The notes under the pieces were generated by a model. The model was not told the DNA's origin. It was given only the letters and a program-made list of their open reading frames with translations, and did not search any database. This document shows positions 33,202 through 41,156 of a stretch of DNA of 64,000 nt, piece by piece. The stretch is from positions 1 to 64,000 of the forward strand of contig NZ_BDBS01000057.1 in assembly GCF_001613105.1 (NCBI RefSeq). The letters run 5' to 3'. Source of the DNA: Nocardia pseudobrasiliensis NBRC 108224. GTDB lineage: Bacteria; Actinomycetota; Actinomycetes; Mycobacteriales; Mycobacteriaceae. Numbering within the stretch: position 1 is the stretch's first letter; the number at the start of each line of letters is the position of its first letter. A program made the translations under genes and the position numbers.

Positions 33202-35901
33202 TCAGAGCGCGGGCGGAACGTTCTCCAGGGTGGCGAGATAGGCCGCGGCGGAACCGGCTTCGGGTGCGCCGATACGGCGGTAGATCTCGACGGCTTCTCG
33301 TAGCCGGGTCAGCGCGGCGTCGGTGTCGCCCAGACCGGCTCGGCAGCGGGCGGCGCCCTCGAGCGCGCGGGCCTGTTCCGGTTGGCTGTCCACCCGACGG
33401 GCCAGCTCGAGCGCTTCGTCGAACACTCCCAACGCCTCTCGCAGAGCACCGCTGCGGGTCAGCACCTGCCCGATGCGATTGAGCGCCTCGACCTCGCCCA
33501 GGCGGTTTCCGAACTTGCGATAGAGGTTCAGGGCCTGCCGGTGCAGGTCGGCGGCCTCGGCGTAATCCTCGGTCAGATAGCGCACGCTGCCGAGATCATT
33601 GAGGACGTTGGCCTCGCCGAGACGGTTGCCGAGCCGCCGGAATTGCTCCAGTGCCTGCCGGTGCATTTCGATGGCCTCGGCATAGCCCCCGGCTGCCTTG
33701 CGCACATTGCCGAGGTTGCCCAGGGCGTTGGCCGCGCCGAAGCGGTCACCGACCTCCCGGAAGAGGTCCAGCGCCTGCTGGTGCAGCTCGGTGGCCTCGG
33801 CGTAGTCGCCGACATCCGCGCACGCGACGCCGAGATTACCCAGGGCGTTGGCTTCACCGAAGCGGTTGCCGATCTGCCGATAGAGCTCCAGGGCCTGGCC
33901 GTACAGTTCGGTGGCCACGGCATAGTCGCCGATATCCGCGCGCACGACGCCGAGATTGTTGAGGGTATTGGCCTCGCCGCGGCGATCATCGATCTCCCGA
34001 TACAGCGTCAATGCTCGCTCGTACAGGTCGATGGCCTCGGCATAGGTCCCCGTCTCCTCGCCCACGATGCCGAGGGTGCCGAGGGCGTTGGCCTCGCCGA
34101 GTCGGTCGCCGATCTCCCGGTACAGTCTCAGCGCCCGGCGATGCAGTTCGGTGGCCTCGGCATAGTCGCCGGTCCGCTGGCATACGCTGCCGAGATCGGC
34201 CAGGGCGTTGGCTTCGCCGAGTCGGTCGCCGAGACTTCTGGCCGCGTCGACGGCGCGGTGATGCAGTCGCCGTGCCTGCGGCCAGGGTCCGTCACGGTCC
34301 AGCAGGGCGGCGAGCCCCGCGGTCAGCTCGACCACTCGGCGCGGTTGGTCCGTGGCGGCGGCGTGTTCCAGACAGGCCAGCAGGTTGACCCGTTCGACGC
34401 GCACCCACCCCCAGGCCCGTGCCTCGTCGGCGAAATCGTTCGCCGCGACATCCGCGCTCGGCCGCGTCCGCCGGGCCAGGCGTCGGTCAGCGGCCGCCGC
34501 GGTGTTGCGATAGTGGTCCAGCAGCCGGTCCAGGGCGCGATCGTTGTGTTCGCGCGGATCACCGGCCGCGAGAGTGCGTGCGTAATCGCGCAGCAGATCG
34601 TGTAGGCGGTAGCGGCCGGGAGCGGGTTCCTCGACGAGATGGTCGGTGTAGAGCGCCTCTAGTTCGCGACGCGCGACCGCGACGGGCAGGTCGGCCAGGG
34701 CCGCGACCGCGGCGATGTCGGTATCGGGGCCGGGGTGCACACCCAGATAGCGGAACACCTGCGCCCGCAAGGGCGGCAGATCGCGATAGGACATCGTGAA
34801 GGCCGCGTAAACGGCTCGATCGCCGGTGTCGAGTTCGGTGAGCCGATCGGTGGCCGCGGCGAAGTGGTCGGCCAGGGTCTGAATGGTCCAGGCCGGGTGG
34901 TGAGCCAGGCGTCCGGCCAGCAGGACGATCGCCAGGGGGAGATATCCGCACAACCGCACGATCTCGGCGATGGCGGCGGCGTCGGCGCTTCCGGTCGGAT
35001 CGCGTTGCGCCAGACGGCTGAACAGCTGGGCGGCGTTGTCCGGGTCGAGGGCGTCCAGGGTCAGCGGGACCGCGCCGTCGAGAGCGACCAGCCGCCGCCG
35101 ACTGGTGATCAGGGTGAGGCAACCCGGCCCGGTCGGAAGCAGCGGTTCGATCTGCGCGTGGTCGCGCGCGTCGTCGAGCACCAGCAGCACCCGCCGATCC
35201 GACAGCCGATCCCGCCACAGATCGCGCCGCGCCGCGAGCGAGTCGGGTATGTGTCCGGGCGCGATGCCGAGATCGGTGAGCAGCGTGGCGAGCACATCGA
35301 ACGGATCGACAGGATGCTGTCCCGGTGTGTGAGCGTGCAATTCGACGAAGAAGCGGCCGTCGGGGAACTGGTCGGACAGCAGGTGCGCGCCGCGCGTGAC
35401 CAGCGCGGTCTTGCCGACGCCAGGCATGCCGTCGACGGTGTGGATGGAAACCACCCGCCCCGGCCCCGCCGCCTGCAGGATCCGACGCAATTCGAACTCG
35501 CGCCCGACGAATGTGTCGAGGTCGCGTCGCAGCCCGGTCGTCACGGTCGGGCGCGACGACTGGGGTTCCTCGGTCGCGGCCTTCCACAGTCGTTGCCAGG
35601 CCGACCGATTCGCTACAGCGGGCTGGATGGGCACGGACCTCGCCTTGGCGAGCTGTACCAATGTCACCAGCACCGGTTCGAACGTTTCGAAACGTGAGGG
35701 CACATTGCGGCCCTTACGCCAGTCGCTGATTCGCTGTGCCGAGAGTCCGCCCCCGCGACCGGAGGCCCGTGTCGCGCGCAGCCGGGTCTCGGCGGCGGCC
35801 ACGACCCGCTGCAATGTGGGATTACCGGCGGCCTCCCAGAGTTCCGCCAGTCGAGCCGTGAAAAGCGCTCGTGGTGAATCATTTTCGTGCCCGCTACCCA
35901 C
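33202..35901 (-). CDS. HTH-like/NB-ARC/TPR STAND regulator
   Basis: An 899-residue signalling protein. Residues 10-110 repeat the module of the protein at 8775-10463 (hallmark AQRISDWRKGRNVPSRFETF, 55-74). An NB-ARC NTPase follows: Walker A DGMPGVGKTAL (158-168), Walker B LLVLDDARD (239-247), the R-x-x-R-x LITSRRRL region and the GLPL-like CGYLPLAI. The C-terminus has eight tetratricopeptide repeats of exactly 40 residues. I chose the GTG at 35901; upstream TTG or ATG codons would lengthen it by up to 15 residues into the GNAT gene. It starts 26 bp after the GNAT stop. AfsR/SARP-like signalling or defence are possible roles; neither is shown. Confidence 0.85.
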   Translation of the reverse strand: MGSGHENDSPRALFTARLAELWEAAGNPTLQRVVAAAETRLRATRASGRGGGLSAQRISDWRKGRNVPSRFETFEPVLVTLVQLAKARSVPIQPAVANRSAWQRLWKAATEEPQSSRPTVTTGLRRDLDTFVGREFELRRILQAAGPGRVVSIHTVDGMPGVGKTALVTRGAHLLSDQFPDGRFFVELHAHTPGQHPVDPFDVLATLLTDLGIAPGHIPDSLAARRDLWRDRLSDRRVLLVLDDARDHAQIEPLLPTGPGCLTLITSRRRLVALDGAVPLTLDALDPDNAAQLFSRLAQRDPTGSADAAAIAEIVRLCGYLPLAIVLLAGRLAHHPAWTIQTLADHFAAATDRLTELDTGDRAVYAAFTMSYRDLPPLRAQVFRYLGVHPGPDTDIAAVAALADLPVAVARRELEALYTDHLVEEPAPGRYRLHDLLRDYARTLAAGDPREHNDRALDRLLDHYRNTAAAADRRLARRTRPSADVAANDFADEARAWGWVRVERVNLLACLEHAAATDQPRRVVELTAGLAALLDRDGPWPQARRLHHRAVDAARSLGDRLGEANALADLGSVCQRTGDYAEATELHRRALRLYREIGDRLGEANALGTLGIVGEETGTYAEAIDLYERALTLYREIDDRRGEANTLNNLGVVRADIGDYAVATELYGQALELYRQIGNRFGEANALGNLGVACADVGDYAEATELHQQALDLFREVGDRFGAANALGNLGNVRKAAGGYAEAIEMHRQALEQFRRLGNRLGEANVLNDLGSVRYLTEDYAEAADLHRQALNLYRKFGNRLGEVEALNRIGQVLTRSGALREALGVFDEALELARRVDSQPEQARALEGAARCRAGLGDTDAALTRLREAVEIYRRIGAPEAGSAAAYLATLENVPPAL
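33271..34230 (-). repeat. Eight 120-bp tandem repeats encoding TPRs
   Basis: Eight consecutive units of exactly 120 bp encode 40-residue TPRs (consensus GNRLGEANALGNLGxV, then GDYAEATELHRQALxLYREI). The middle five are so alike at DNA level that recent duplication or gene conversion is likely. Confidence 0.9.
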
Positions 35902-35927
35902 ACCGACCAACCTAGGCCATAGCCGGA

Positions 35928-36503
35928 TCAGACGTCCGCGGGCCAACCCCGCGCTGGCGTCGCGGGATCATCCGCCAACCGAGCCGCGATCCAGGAATCC
36001 CTACGCACCCCGCGCTGATATCCGCCCATGCGCATCAGGCCCTCGTAGTGGAAGCCCGTGCGGCGGGCCACGGCGGCGGAGGCCCGGTTGCCGACGAAGG
36101 CGCGCCATTCGATGCGGCCCAGGCCCAGGCTGGCGGGGGCGAAGCCGAAGTCGCAGACCAGGCGGACGGCCCGGGTCATCAGGCCCGCGCCGCGGGCGCG
36201 GGCGGCGAGCCAGAAGCCGATTTCCGCGGCGCTGGGGTCGTTGTCGCGGCGCATCAGGCCGATCATGCCGACCAGCTTCGATTCGGCCGATTCGCGGACA
36301 CCCCAGGTCGGCAGGCCCGCGGTCCAGCCGGGGGCGACGGTGTCGGTGAGGAACTTCTCCGCGTGCGTGCGCTCGTAGGGCATGGGCACGGTCGTCCACT
36401 CGCCCACCGACGGTTCGCGACAGCAGTCGACGATCGTGTCGATATCGTCGGTGGCGGGCCGCGACAACCACACCACACCATCGGTCAGCGTGCAGTCCTC
36501 CAT
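35928..36503 (-). CDS. RimJ/RimL-type GNAT acetyltransferase
   Basis: A 191-residue GNAT-fold enzyme. The acetyl-CoA segment is AEIGFWLAARARGAGLMTRAV (the R-G-x-G-L form of the loop), followed by LGRIEWRAFVGNRASAAVARRTGFHYEGLMR, the N-terminal/ribosomal-protein acetyltransferase signature. The substrate is unknown. It starts divergently from the sigma factor gene, and its stop lies 26 bp before the STAND protein start, so these two may be one unit. Confidence 0.85.
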   Translation of the reverse strand: MEDCTLTDGVVWLSRPATDDIDTIVDCCREPSVGEWTTVPMPYERTHAEKFLTDTVAPGWTAGLPTWGVRESAESKLVGMIGLMRRDNDPSAAEIGFWLAARARGAGLMTRAVRLVCDFGFAPASLGLGRIEWRAFVGNRASAAVARRTGFHYEGLMRMGGYQRGVRRDSWIAARLADDPATPARGWPADV

Positions 36504-36570
36504 GCGGTCATGCTGTCATGTGCCGAGCTGACGGCCCAGCGATTTTCGGACCTGAAGTAAACTCACCGCA

Positions 36571-37512
36571 ATGGTTGCCGCTCTGCTCGCCGATCTCTTC
36601 GAATCCCACCGGGCACATCTGTTCGCGGTGGCCTATCGCCTGACCGGCAGCGTGACCGATGCCGAGGATGCGGTGCAGGAGAGCTGGCTACGGCTGATCA
36701 CCGCGCGGCAGTTCGAGATCGAGGATATGCGCGCCTGGCTGACCACGGTGGTGAGCCGAATCTGCCTGGACCACTTGCGCAGTGCCGCGACCCGCCGGGA
36801 AAGCTATGTCGGCCAATGGCTTCCGGAGTTCGTGGTGACCGGAACGACCCCGTCGAGCACCCCGGACCCGTTGGAAAGCGTCGTCCGAGGACAGGATTTC
36901 CGCTTGGCCGCACTGGTCGTGCTCGACACTCTCACCCCGCCGCAGCGGGTGGCCTTCGTCCTGCACGACGGCTTCGGCGTGCCGTTCGACGAGATCGCGG
37001 ACATCCTCGACATCTCCGCCGACGCCGCGCGGCAGCTGGCCGTGCGGGCGCGAAAGGCGGTGGCGCACACGCCCGAACCGGCCACCGACGCCGACCACGA
37101 TCTCGCGGTGCGGCGGCTGCTGGCGGCGATGGCCGCGGGTGACCTCCAGGCGGTGGTCGCCGCCCTGCATCCGGACGCGACCTACACCGCCGACAGCAAC
37201 GGAACCACCAGCGCCGCCCTGCAACTGCTGCGCGGAGCGGCCAAGATCGCCCGTTTCACGGTGAGCCTGCTGCGGCGCTATCGGGTGGACTTCTCCGAAA
37301 ACGGCAGCGGGGAATACGAATTCGTCAATGTCAACGGTCAGCTCGGTGTGCTGTTGCACGAGCGCGCACCGCACGACGGCGTACCGGGGTCACCGCCGCG
37401 GGTGATCGCCTTCAGCGTCCGCGACGGATTGATCGGCGCCGCTTACGAAATGGTCAACCCCGTCAAACTCCGGCGCGGACTACGGGTGCCGCACGACGGC
37501 CTGCTCTATTAG
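36571..37512 (+). CDS. ECF41-type RNA polymerase sigma factor (SigJ-like)
   Basis: A 313-residue sigma factor with region 2 (AYRLTGSVTDAEDAVQESWL and AWLTTVVSRICLDHLRSA), region 4 (DTLTPPQRVAFVLHDGFGVPFDEIADIL) and a C-terminal SnoaL-like domain (residues about 185-300). ECF41 proteins use that domain to control themselves. The linker motif WLPEP is present as WLPEF (83-87), while the usual D-G-G-G-K motif is altered (DSNGTTSAALQ). ECF41 genes normally neighbour a carboxymuconolactone decarboxylase, oxidoreductase or epimerase gene; none is adjacent here. The one at 46208 has an ECF41-type promoter. It is convergent with the sugar-binding protein gene, two bases apart. Confidence 0.88.
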   Translation: MVAALLADLFESHRAHLFAVAYRLTGSVTDAEDAVQESWLRLITARQFEIEDMRAWLTTVVSRICLDHLRSAATRRESYVGQWLPEFVVTGTTPSSTPDPLESVVRGQDFRLAALVVLDTLTPPQRVAFVLHDGFGVPFDEIADILDISADAARQLAVRARKAVAHTPEPATDADHDLAVRRLLAAMAAGDLQAVVAALHPDATYTADSNGTTSAALQLLRGAAKIARFTVSLLRRYRVDFSENGSGEYEFVNVNGQLGVLLHERAPHDGVPGSPPRVIAFSVRDGLIGAAYEMVNPVKLRRGLRVPHDGLLY

Positions 37513-37514
37513 GG

Positions 37515-38495
37515 TCAGCCACCGACCTTCCCCGACATGTCGTATTCCTGGTACAGCTGCGCGGCATTCTCCTTGGTCACCTGCGTGGTCGGCAGCACCT
37601 GCTTCTTGTCCACCGGCTGCTGGTGCAGCAGCTTCTCGAGGGTGTCCACGGCCTGTTCGGCGCAGGTCGGATAGACGAAGGTGGTCAGCAGCTGCCCGTT
37701 CTGCACCGCGCGAATACCGCCGGTGGGAATGGCCAGACCGTCGATGCCGATGATCTGGATCTGTCCGGCCTTACCCGCGCCCTGGATCGCCAGCTGCGCG
37801 CCGAGGGCCATATCGTCGTTGTGCGCGTAGACCAGATCGATCTTGTCGCCCTTGGCCAGCCACTGCTGCATGGTCGCGGTGGCATTGGCCTTGAGCCACT
37901 TGGCCTCCTGCTGCTCGATGATCGAGATATTGTGGCCCTCGACGGCATCCCGGAAGCCCTTGTCCCGGTCGACCTGCGGCTGATCGGACAGGATGCCGCG
38001 CAATTCGACCACATTGCCGCCGTTCGGCAGCGCCTGGACGGCGGCCTGACCCGCGAGTTTGCCGATGGCGTAGTTGTCGCCGCCGATGAAGGCCGAATAG
38101 CAGTCGGTGTTGACACTGCGATCGAGGATGATCACCGGAATCTTCGCCGCGCACGCCTGCTGTACCGCGGCCGCCAGCGGCGCGGGCTCGTTGGGCGAGA
38201 CGATCAGCGCGTCCACCTTCTGCTGGATGAAGGCCTGCACCTGGCTCACCTGGGTCGCGCTGTCCTGATGCGCGTCGGTGATGGGCAGCAGCTTCATATC
38301 GGGATGCTGTTTGACGTAGTACTGCAGCTGTAGATTCAGTTGCGCGCGATAGGGTTCGGCGTTGTTGGACTGCGAATAGCCCACTACGAACTGCTTACCG
38401 TCCCCGCCGCCGCTGGGCGCGTTGGCGGCGCAGGCCGAGGCGAGCGCGGCGACCGCGCAGACGGCGAATACGGTGAAGCGTTGGTACAGCTTCAT
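37515..38495 (-). CDS. Sugar ABC transporter substrate-binding lipoprotein
   Basis: A 326-residue periplasmic-binding-protein-like lipoprotein (signal AVCAVAALASAC, then ANAPSGGGDG). The type-I sugar-binding fold (RbsB/peripla_BP_4) is evident: FVVGYSQSNNAEPYRAQLN, VDALIVSPNEPAPLAAAVQ, IPVIILDRSVN and IDLVYAHNDDMALGAQLAI. The captured sugar is unknown; pentose or deoxyhexose is inferred from the isomerase-like gene. Its ATG overlaps the permease stop as ATGA, so it is the last gene of the operon. Confidence 0.9.
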   Translation of the reverse strand: MKLYQRFTVFAVCAVAALASACAANAPSGGGDGKQFVVGYSQSNNAEPYRAQLNLQLQYYVKQHPDMKLLPITDAHQDSATQVSQVQAFIQQKVDALIVSPNEPAPLAAAVQQACAAKIPVIILDRSVNTDCYSAFIGGDNYAIGKLAGQAAVQALPNGGNVVELRGILSDQPQVDRDKGFRDAVEGHNISIIEQQEAKWLKANATATMQQWLAKGDKIDLVYAHNDDMALGAQLAIQGAGKAGQIQIIGIDGLAIPTGGIRAVQNGQLLTTFVYPTCAEQAVDTLEKLLHQQPVDKKQVLPTTQVTKENAAQLYQEYDMSGKVGG

Positions 38496-39568
38496 TCTCG
38501 ACTCCTGAACGAGATCCGACGGAAGAAATCGGGCCGCTGCAGAACCACGGCGACCACGACGATGAGGCCCTTGATGATCAGCTGGGCATTGGTGCTGATC
38601 GCATTGAGCCCCAACACGTTGTCCAGCAGCGTCAGAATCAACGCGCCGACGAACGTGCCCGTGATGGTGCCCTTGCCGCCCGACAGGCTGGCACCTCCGA
38701 TGACCGCCGCCGCGATGGCGTCCAACTCGTATCCGGTCCCGGCGAGGGGATCGGCCGAGGCACTGTAGGCGGCATCGATCGGCCCGGCGAATCCGGCCAA
38801 CATGCCCGACAGCGTGAACACCGCCACCACGACCAGCGTCACATTCACCCCGGAAAGCCGTGCGGCCGTGGGATTTCCACCCACAGCGTAGATATGGCGG
38901 CCGAATCGGGTCTTGGTCAGCACGAGCTGGAATACGATACAGACCGCCACGAAGGCCAGTACCGGATAGGCGATTCCGGCCCGCCCGAACAGCGGCAGCC
39001 AGGTGCCCTGGAACAGCGTGTGCCCGGGCGTGCCCAGATTCGCGAACTCCGCCGCGCGCGGGGTGGGATGGCCGCCCTCGTCGACCACGGCCGTGCCGAC
39101 CGCGACATTGCCGGAGAACTGCCTGTCCAGGCCGCGCACGATCGACAGCATGGCCAGGGTCATGACGAACGACTGCACCCGCAGCACGGTCGTGCCGAGG
39201 CCGTTGCACAGTCCGAAAAACGCGCCGACCAGCGCGGACGCGGGCACGATCAGCCACGGGCTCAGATCGTGGTCGACCAGCAGCAGGGCCGCGGTCAGCG
39301 AGCCGATCCCCATGATCGATCCCACCGACAGATCGATACCGGCGGTCAGGATGACCAGTGTGACCCCGACGGCGAGAATGCCCCGCGAGGAGAACGCCGC
39401 GACGGCATTGGTGAGATTGGTCTGATTCCAGAAGTACTGTCCCTTGGTGATGATCCCGACCGCGATCACCAGCACCAGGCCGATATAGCCTTGCACCGCA
39501 CCGAGATACGGTCCCAGCCGGGTCACCCTGGTCCGCAACGATACAGCGGGAGAAGCGGTTTCGGTCAT
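38492..39568 (-). CDS. Sugar ABC transporter permease (RbsC type)
   Basis: A 358-residue inner-membrane permease of the BPD_transp_2 family with about ten helices. Family blocks: AVGVTLVILTAGIDLSVGSI, GLGTTVLRVQSFVMTLAMLSIVRG, IYAVGGNPTAARLSGVNV (EAA-like loop) and AIAAAVIGGASLSGGKGTITGTFVG. It probably forms a homodimer with the ATPase at 39565. It overlaps both operon neighbours by 4 bp. Confidence 0.92.
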   Translation of the reverse strand: MTETASPAVSLRTRVTRLGPYLGAVQGYIGLVLVIAVGIITKGQYFWNQTNLTNAVAAFSSRGILAVGVTLVILTAGIDLSVGSIMGIGSLTAALLLVDHDLSPWLIVPASALVGAFFGLCNGLGTTVLRVQSFVMTLAMLSIVRGLDRQFSGNVAVGTAVVDEGGHPTPRAAEFANLGTPGHTLFQGTWLPLFGRAGIAYPVLAFVAVCIVFQLVLTKTRFGRHIYAVGGNPTAARLSGVNVTLVVVAVFTLSGMLAGFAGPIDAAYSASADPLAGTGYELDAIAAAVIGGASLSGGKGTITGTFVGALILTLLDNVLGLNAISTNAQLIIKGLIVVVAVVLQRPDFFRRISFRSRE

Positions 39569-41148
39569 GAGTCAACCTGCGCGCGATCGTCGAGGGCGGT
39601 GGGCCTGGCCATCGCCGCGGTGAGTATGCGTTCCTGATCGAAGGGTTCGCCACGAGCCGCATCGCGATGGAACTCACCGGTGATCCGGCCCTCGCAGAGC
39701 ACCAGAATGCGATCGCACATGCCGATCAGCTCGGGCAGCTCCGAGGACACCGCCACGATCGCCGCGCCGCCGCGCGCCAGCTGGTCCATCAGCGCGTGCA
39801 CCTCGGCCTTGGCGCCGACGTCGATACCGCGGGTCGGCTCGTCCATCAGCAGTACCGAGGGCTTGGTGAGCAGACATTTCGCCAGCACGACCTTCTGCTG
39901 GTTCCCGCCCGACAGGGTCGCGACCACGCTCATGGGCGAGGCCGCCTTCACGCGCAACTCGCTCAGCTGCCGGGCCACCGCGGCCCGCTCCCGGCGCGCG
40001 TCGACGGTCCGCCACGGTCGCAGGAAGCGGGCCGACGCGGCCAGGGAGGCGTTGAACCGCACGGTGTTTCCGAGTACCAGGCTCTGCGCCTTGCGGTCCT
40101 CGGCGACCAGTGCGAATCCGCGTGCGATGGCCCGGCGCGGACTGCGCGGGACGTAGCGCCGTCCCTGCAGTTCGATCCGGCCGTCCAGCGCGGGCCCGGC
40201 CCCGTACAGCGCCTCGAGCACCTCGCTGCGCCCCGCACCCATCAATCCGGCCAAGCCGACGATCTCACCCGCCGCGACGTCGAAGGAAATATCCCTCAGC
40301 GCAACGGTTTCCGCGCCCGGTGCGGGCCTGGTCGACAAGCCGTCGACCCGAAGCACCGCTCCGTCACCCGAATGCTGTTCGGGCCGACGGGGATACAACT
40401 CCCCCAGCGGTCGCCCGACCATCAACTGGATCAGCTCACCCCGCGCGGTACCGGCCATGGCGCGCTGACCGACGTGCGCGCCGTCGCGCAGCACCGTCAC
40501 CGAATCGGCGATCTGGGCCAGTTCCTCGATGCGATGGGAGATGTAGACCACGCCCACCTCGCGCGCGGTCAGCCCGCGGATCACCGTGAACAGCCGCTGC
40601 GCCTCGGATTCGGTGAGCGCGGATGTCGGTTCGTCCATCACCAGGACCGCCAGCCGATGGTTGAGCGCCTTGGCGACCTCGATCAGCTGCTGTTCGGCCA
40701 GTCGGCACTGCCACACCGGCCGCCGCGGGGGCAGCCGCAATCCCACCCGCTCGAGCAGCTCCCGGGTGCGCGCGTCCATCGCCGGACGATCCAATGTGCC
40801 ACGCGCGGTGCGCAATTCATGTCCGAGAAACAGGTTGTCGGCGATCGACAGCTGCGGCACCAGATTCAATTCCTGATGGATCATGGCGATGCCGTGCCGG
40901 GCCGCCTCGCGCGGCGAGCGCAGCTGCACCGGGTCGCCGTCGATTTCGATATGTCCGGCATCGGGAGTGAACACCCCCGCGAGGACATTCATCAGCGTCG
41001 ACTTCCCGGCGCCGTTCTCGCCGAGCAGCGCCAGCACCTCACCCCGGCGCAGGGTCAGATCGACCCCGCGCAGCGCCTGTACGCCCGGAAACCCCTTGGT
41101 GATTCCGCTCATCGTGAGCAGCACCGGGCGCTCGTCGAGGTCGGTCAT
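39565..41148 (-). CDS. Sugar ABC transporter ATP-binding protein (RbsA type, two NBDs)
   Basis: A 527-residue protein with two nucleotide-binding domains. NBD1 has Walker A GENGAGKSTLMNVL, Walker B LAVLVMDEPTSAL and a degenerate signature CRLAEQQLIEVAKAL. NBD2 has a degenerate Walker A LMGAGRSEVLEALYG, an intact signature LSGGNQQKVVLAKCL and Walker B VLLMDEPTRGIDVGAK. This asymmetry is typical of the ribose/galactose/xylose-type importers. It is fully consistent with import driven by the permease and binding protein that follow. It starts 8 bp after the isomerase-like gene. Confidence 0.92.
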   Translation of the reverse strand: MTDLDERPVLLTMSGITKGFPGVQALRGVDLTLRRGEVLALLGENGAGKSTLMNVLAGVFTPDAGHIEIDGDPVQLRSPREAARHGIAMIHQELNLVPQLSIADNLFLGHELRTARGTLDRPAMDARTRELLERVGLRLPPRRPVWQCRLAEQQLIEVAKALNHRLAVLVMDEPTSALTESEAQRLFTVIRGLTAREVGVVYISHRIEELAQIADSVTVLRDGAHVGQRAMAGTARGELIQLMVGRPLGELYPRRPEQHSGDGAVLRVDGLSTRPAPGAETVALRDISFDVAAGEIVGLAGLMGAGRSEVLEALYGAGPALDGRIELQGRRYVPRSPRRAIARGFALVAEDRKAQSLVLGNTVRFNASLAASARFLRPWRTVDARRERAAVARQLSELRVKAASPMSVVATLSGGNQQKVVLAKCLLTKPSVLLMDEPTRGIDVGAKAEVHALMDQLARGGAAIVAVSSELPELIGMCDRILVLCEGRITGEFHRDAARGEPFDQERILTAAMARPTALDDRAQVDS

Positions 41149-41156
41149 GCTCGTCC

